From Skeletonema tropicum (Eukaryota; Bacillariophyta; Thalassiosirophyceae; Thalassiosirales; Thalassiosiraceae): DNA of 21,762 nucleotides. The translations under genes were made by a program, and so were the position numbers. The stretch is from NCBI GenBank assembly GCA_037178625.1, contig JAWZXG010000094.1, positions 1 through 21,762 of the forward strand. Direction: 5' to 3'. Each line of letters begins with the position of its first letter. The first letter of the stretch is position 1. Below the pieces are notes generated by a model, which saw nothing but the letters and a program-made list of their open reading frames with translations, was not told the DNA's origin and did not search any database. This document shows positions 19,838 to 21,762 of this stretch, in pieces.

Positions 19838-21013
19838 TTAATTGTTACTCCTATGTAATAGTTCAAAGTGGACAGCAATCACTCTGTGATATTGCTTGCT
19901 GGACCTGGCTGTGGCACGTGTATTATTGCTCTAGTAATAGGATGGATATCTACGAGTACTTGAATTTACTTTACTTTGACTTCTAAGTACTCCCCCTCCA
20001 TGCATGCATTCATTTCTATTCATTTCCCACTTGGGAAGTTTGGCAATCTCCGCTGCCGAGGGGCCAGTGGAACGGACAGCCTTGGCTTCAGTAACGGCAT
20101 CATTGAAAGACTTTACACTTCTGAAAATGCAGCCAATGATGCATGACGAGTGAATATACGAATCATGATTCAGTCATGACCATGGCGCATAAACTAACAA
20201 AGTCACCAGAACTGCCAAGAGGAATTACTTGCAAACTCAACCAGGATGACCAATCACCTAGGCCTCTCCTTGATGCTGCTGCCCAATTTCGATAGCTACA
20301 TTTCCATCCTCTGCACCCACTACACCACTTCCAACGACACAAACTGAAAGTAACACTGGTTGATCGCATCCACGATAATCCAAGCGCTTGCAGTCGCCAC
20401 CTTCCACCTTCCGTATCGAGTCGGATTCTACTGGTAATCCTGCAGAACAACGGTATTGTCATGTCGAGAGAGTCCCAATGCAAGTTGACCAATTGTTATT
20501 TTGGAAAATATGAATCCCAATTTGTTGCCCACTAGATAACTAGCCATAATGACTTGGCACTTCCTTCTGCGGTAAGAAGATCAAAGATAAACTAGTCACA
20601 GCATTTATTGAATGTCCCAAAACGCTTCCTTGAGTTCATTGGCGCTTCCACATAATGCAGATCTTTCCATCCTTACTATACAGCCCGTCACGTAAATCGA
20701 TGCTTGGGATGGCAGTTACGTTATGAGTTATGAGGCAAGACGATGATAAAATTGCAGTGTTGATGAGGATGACGGATGTAATGTGTATTTGCCCCGCCCG
20801 CCTGGTTCTGGTTGAATCTCCAGCCCTCCTCCTCCATTGTTGATTCATTCCATCAGCACTCTGTTTTTGAGAGTCATTGCTATCAGCGGCAGAATGAATG
20901 TCCACCGTCCACCCTCAGTTGCCTCTCTTATGAGACAATGATACAACGTTGTGTGATGCTACATCGCTCGGTGCTCGGTGCCTATGGTACCTGTGCTGCT
21001 GTGTTTCCATATT

Positions 21014-21076
21014 CCCGTTTCTGCCCAAACTTGTCCCGTTTCTGCCCAAACTTGTCCCGTTTCTGCCCAAACTTGT
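21014..21076 (+). repeat. 21-bp minisatellite, 3 copies (unit D)
   Basis: Three exact copies, giving the D unit a third allele length. Confidence 0.97.
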
Positions 21077-21255
21077 CCCAGGTTGATATCTCATGCACGC
21101 TCATGATGATTTAATAGGTTGAAGATCCAAGCGACGCATTCTTTCGCAGTCCATGGCAGGTAGTCGCTCGATTTATTGGCCTGTAGAAGTAATTGGGCGT
21201 CATAATAGTACTGGAAATCACGTGTGGTGTGGGTGGCACGTCGGCAGGGTGTGAC

Positions 21256-21762
21256 ATGCCGCCGAGACCTAGCGACAAAAGGAGCTTGTATGGCAGGATG
21301 GCAGGAGATAATATATCTACAATGGTTGATGGACACTATATCTTTGATTTGCCTCTCTACAGTAATCTAGCATTCAGCTTAACGGTTGAAAGGGGGCGAA
21401 ATATTTGGAGACGGAGCGTGTAGATGCTAAATTCGGTTGCACAGTCCATCGTCAAAAGTGTCGAAAACTACGACTCCGCCAATAGGTAGGCTTGCTGAAT
21501 TCAAACTTGAACCGAGTTGCTGTTGCAAGAGGTGGGGAGCACAATCAGGGCCCGTTATGATAGGGAACTTGGGATCATACTTCCAAGCCCCCGATTTCGA
21601 CTGGAATATCATCAAGCAGACTGAAAAAAAAAAAAAAAAAAAAAAAAAAAGCGTCAGTGTATGCTCGTGTTCTGTGACCTATCTCTACCGGCTATGCCCA
21701 TTCTGCTCACTTGCCGTCTTCTATCTATTTGGTGGTCTCCGCCGTGACAATGTTAGTGCTCT
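21256..21762 (+). pseudogene. Decayed tyrosine-recombinase-like gene (unit D, truncated)
   Basis: Only the first part is present before the window ends. Extra indels near 21395, 21430, 21503, 21550-21575 and 21680 and the poly-A run add frame breaks not seen in A-C. These extra breaks look like sequence error rather than evolution. Confidence 0.4.
21624..21650 (+). other. 27-base poly-A run absent from other units
   Basis: Units A, B and C read CAGACTGAGCGTCAG here; unit D has 27 A in place of one. No target duplication accompanies it and flanking sequence is otherwise collinear, so an assembly or sequencing artefact is the likeliest explanation. Confidence 0.9.

Larger units (their letters stand above)
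17651..20492 (+). repeat. Tandem array unit C (2842 bp)
   Basis: Full unit with 4 minisatellite copies, joined directly head-to-tail to B and D. Essentially identical to unit A over its whole length by eye. Confidence 0.95.
20493..21762 (+). repeat. Tandem array unit D (partial, runs off window)
   Basis: First 1270 bp of a fourth unit, with 3 minisatellite copies. It matches the other units to about 21390. After that there are many 1-2-nt indels and a 27-A run. Confidence 0.93.

Noticed and set aside
21624..21650. Poly-A run as the tail of a retroposed insert
   Set aside because: Sequence on both sides is collinear with other units and nothing but A is inserted; it lies in an error-rich stretch.

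Overview
The window looks nuclear and eukaryotic, most likely from a diatom or another stramenopile. This is inferred from GT-AG introns with pyrimidine-rich acceptors, abundant non-coding repeats, and two PIF1-like helicase tails of a kind I associate with centric diatoms. No database search was possible, so the taxonomic call is tentative. There are no prokaryotic operons, rRNAs, recognisable tRNAs or CRISPR arrays.

Region 1 (1-9851) is a very large inverted repeat. A left arm (1-3556, cut by the window edge) and a right arm (6291-9851) are near-identical reverse complements. They flank a 2.73-kb satellite (3557-6290). Each arm carries the same gene reading toward the satellite: a three-exon model whose last exon has helicase motifs V and VI (a TIHRCQG box, then YVATSRG). 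Spliced in the right arm it gives an uninterrupted frame of 664 codons. The left copy has a 2-nt deletion in exon 2 and is a pseudogene. The satellite has 20-32-bp submonomers rich in GATATC/ATCGAT, organised in a higher-order repeat of about 617 bp.

Region 2 (9852-10653) is a gene-poor spacer with a diverged 40-bp direct repeat.

Region 3 (10654-21762) is a head-to-tail array of a 2842-bp unit: a 58-bp tail, then units A, B, C and a truncated D. Units A-C differ by only three substitutions that I noticed, plus copy number of an internal 21-bp minisatellite (4, 2, 4, 3 copies in A-D). Each unit holds a frame-broken gene. Its pieces include, in order, an RGGE box, an SRSMRKG...T box and an ARSGHT box, which resembles a decayed tyrosine recombinase of Crypton/Ndc10-like type. 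Between A and B lies a 1292-bp insertion flanked by CCAAT direct repeats. It carries a second, different PIF1-like helicase tail, broken by a stop and a frameshift. The last ~370 bases of unit D contain many indels and a 27-A run, and look like low-quality contig-end sequence.

The only gene with an intact frame over most of its length is the right-arm helicase-tail gene. Everything else is repeat structure, mobile-element debris or weak open frames. The unusual features are the palindrome with a satellite core (foldback-like), the near-perfect tandem array with VNTR drift, and the nested helicase-bearing insertion.
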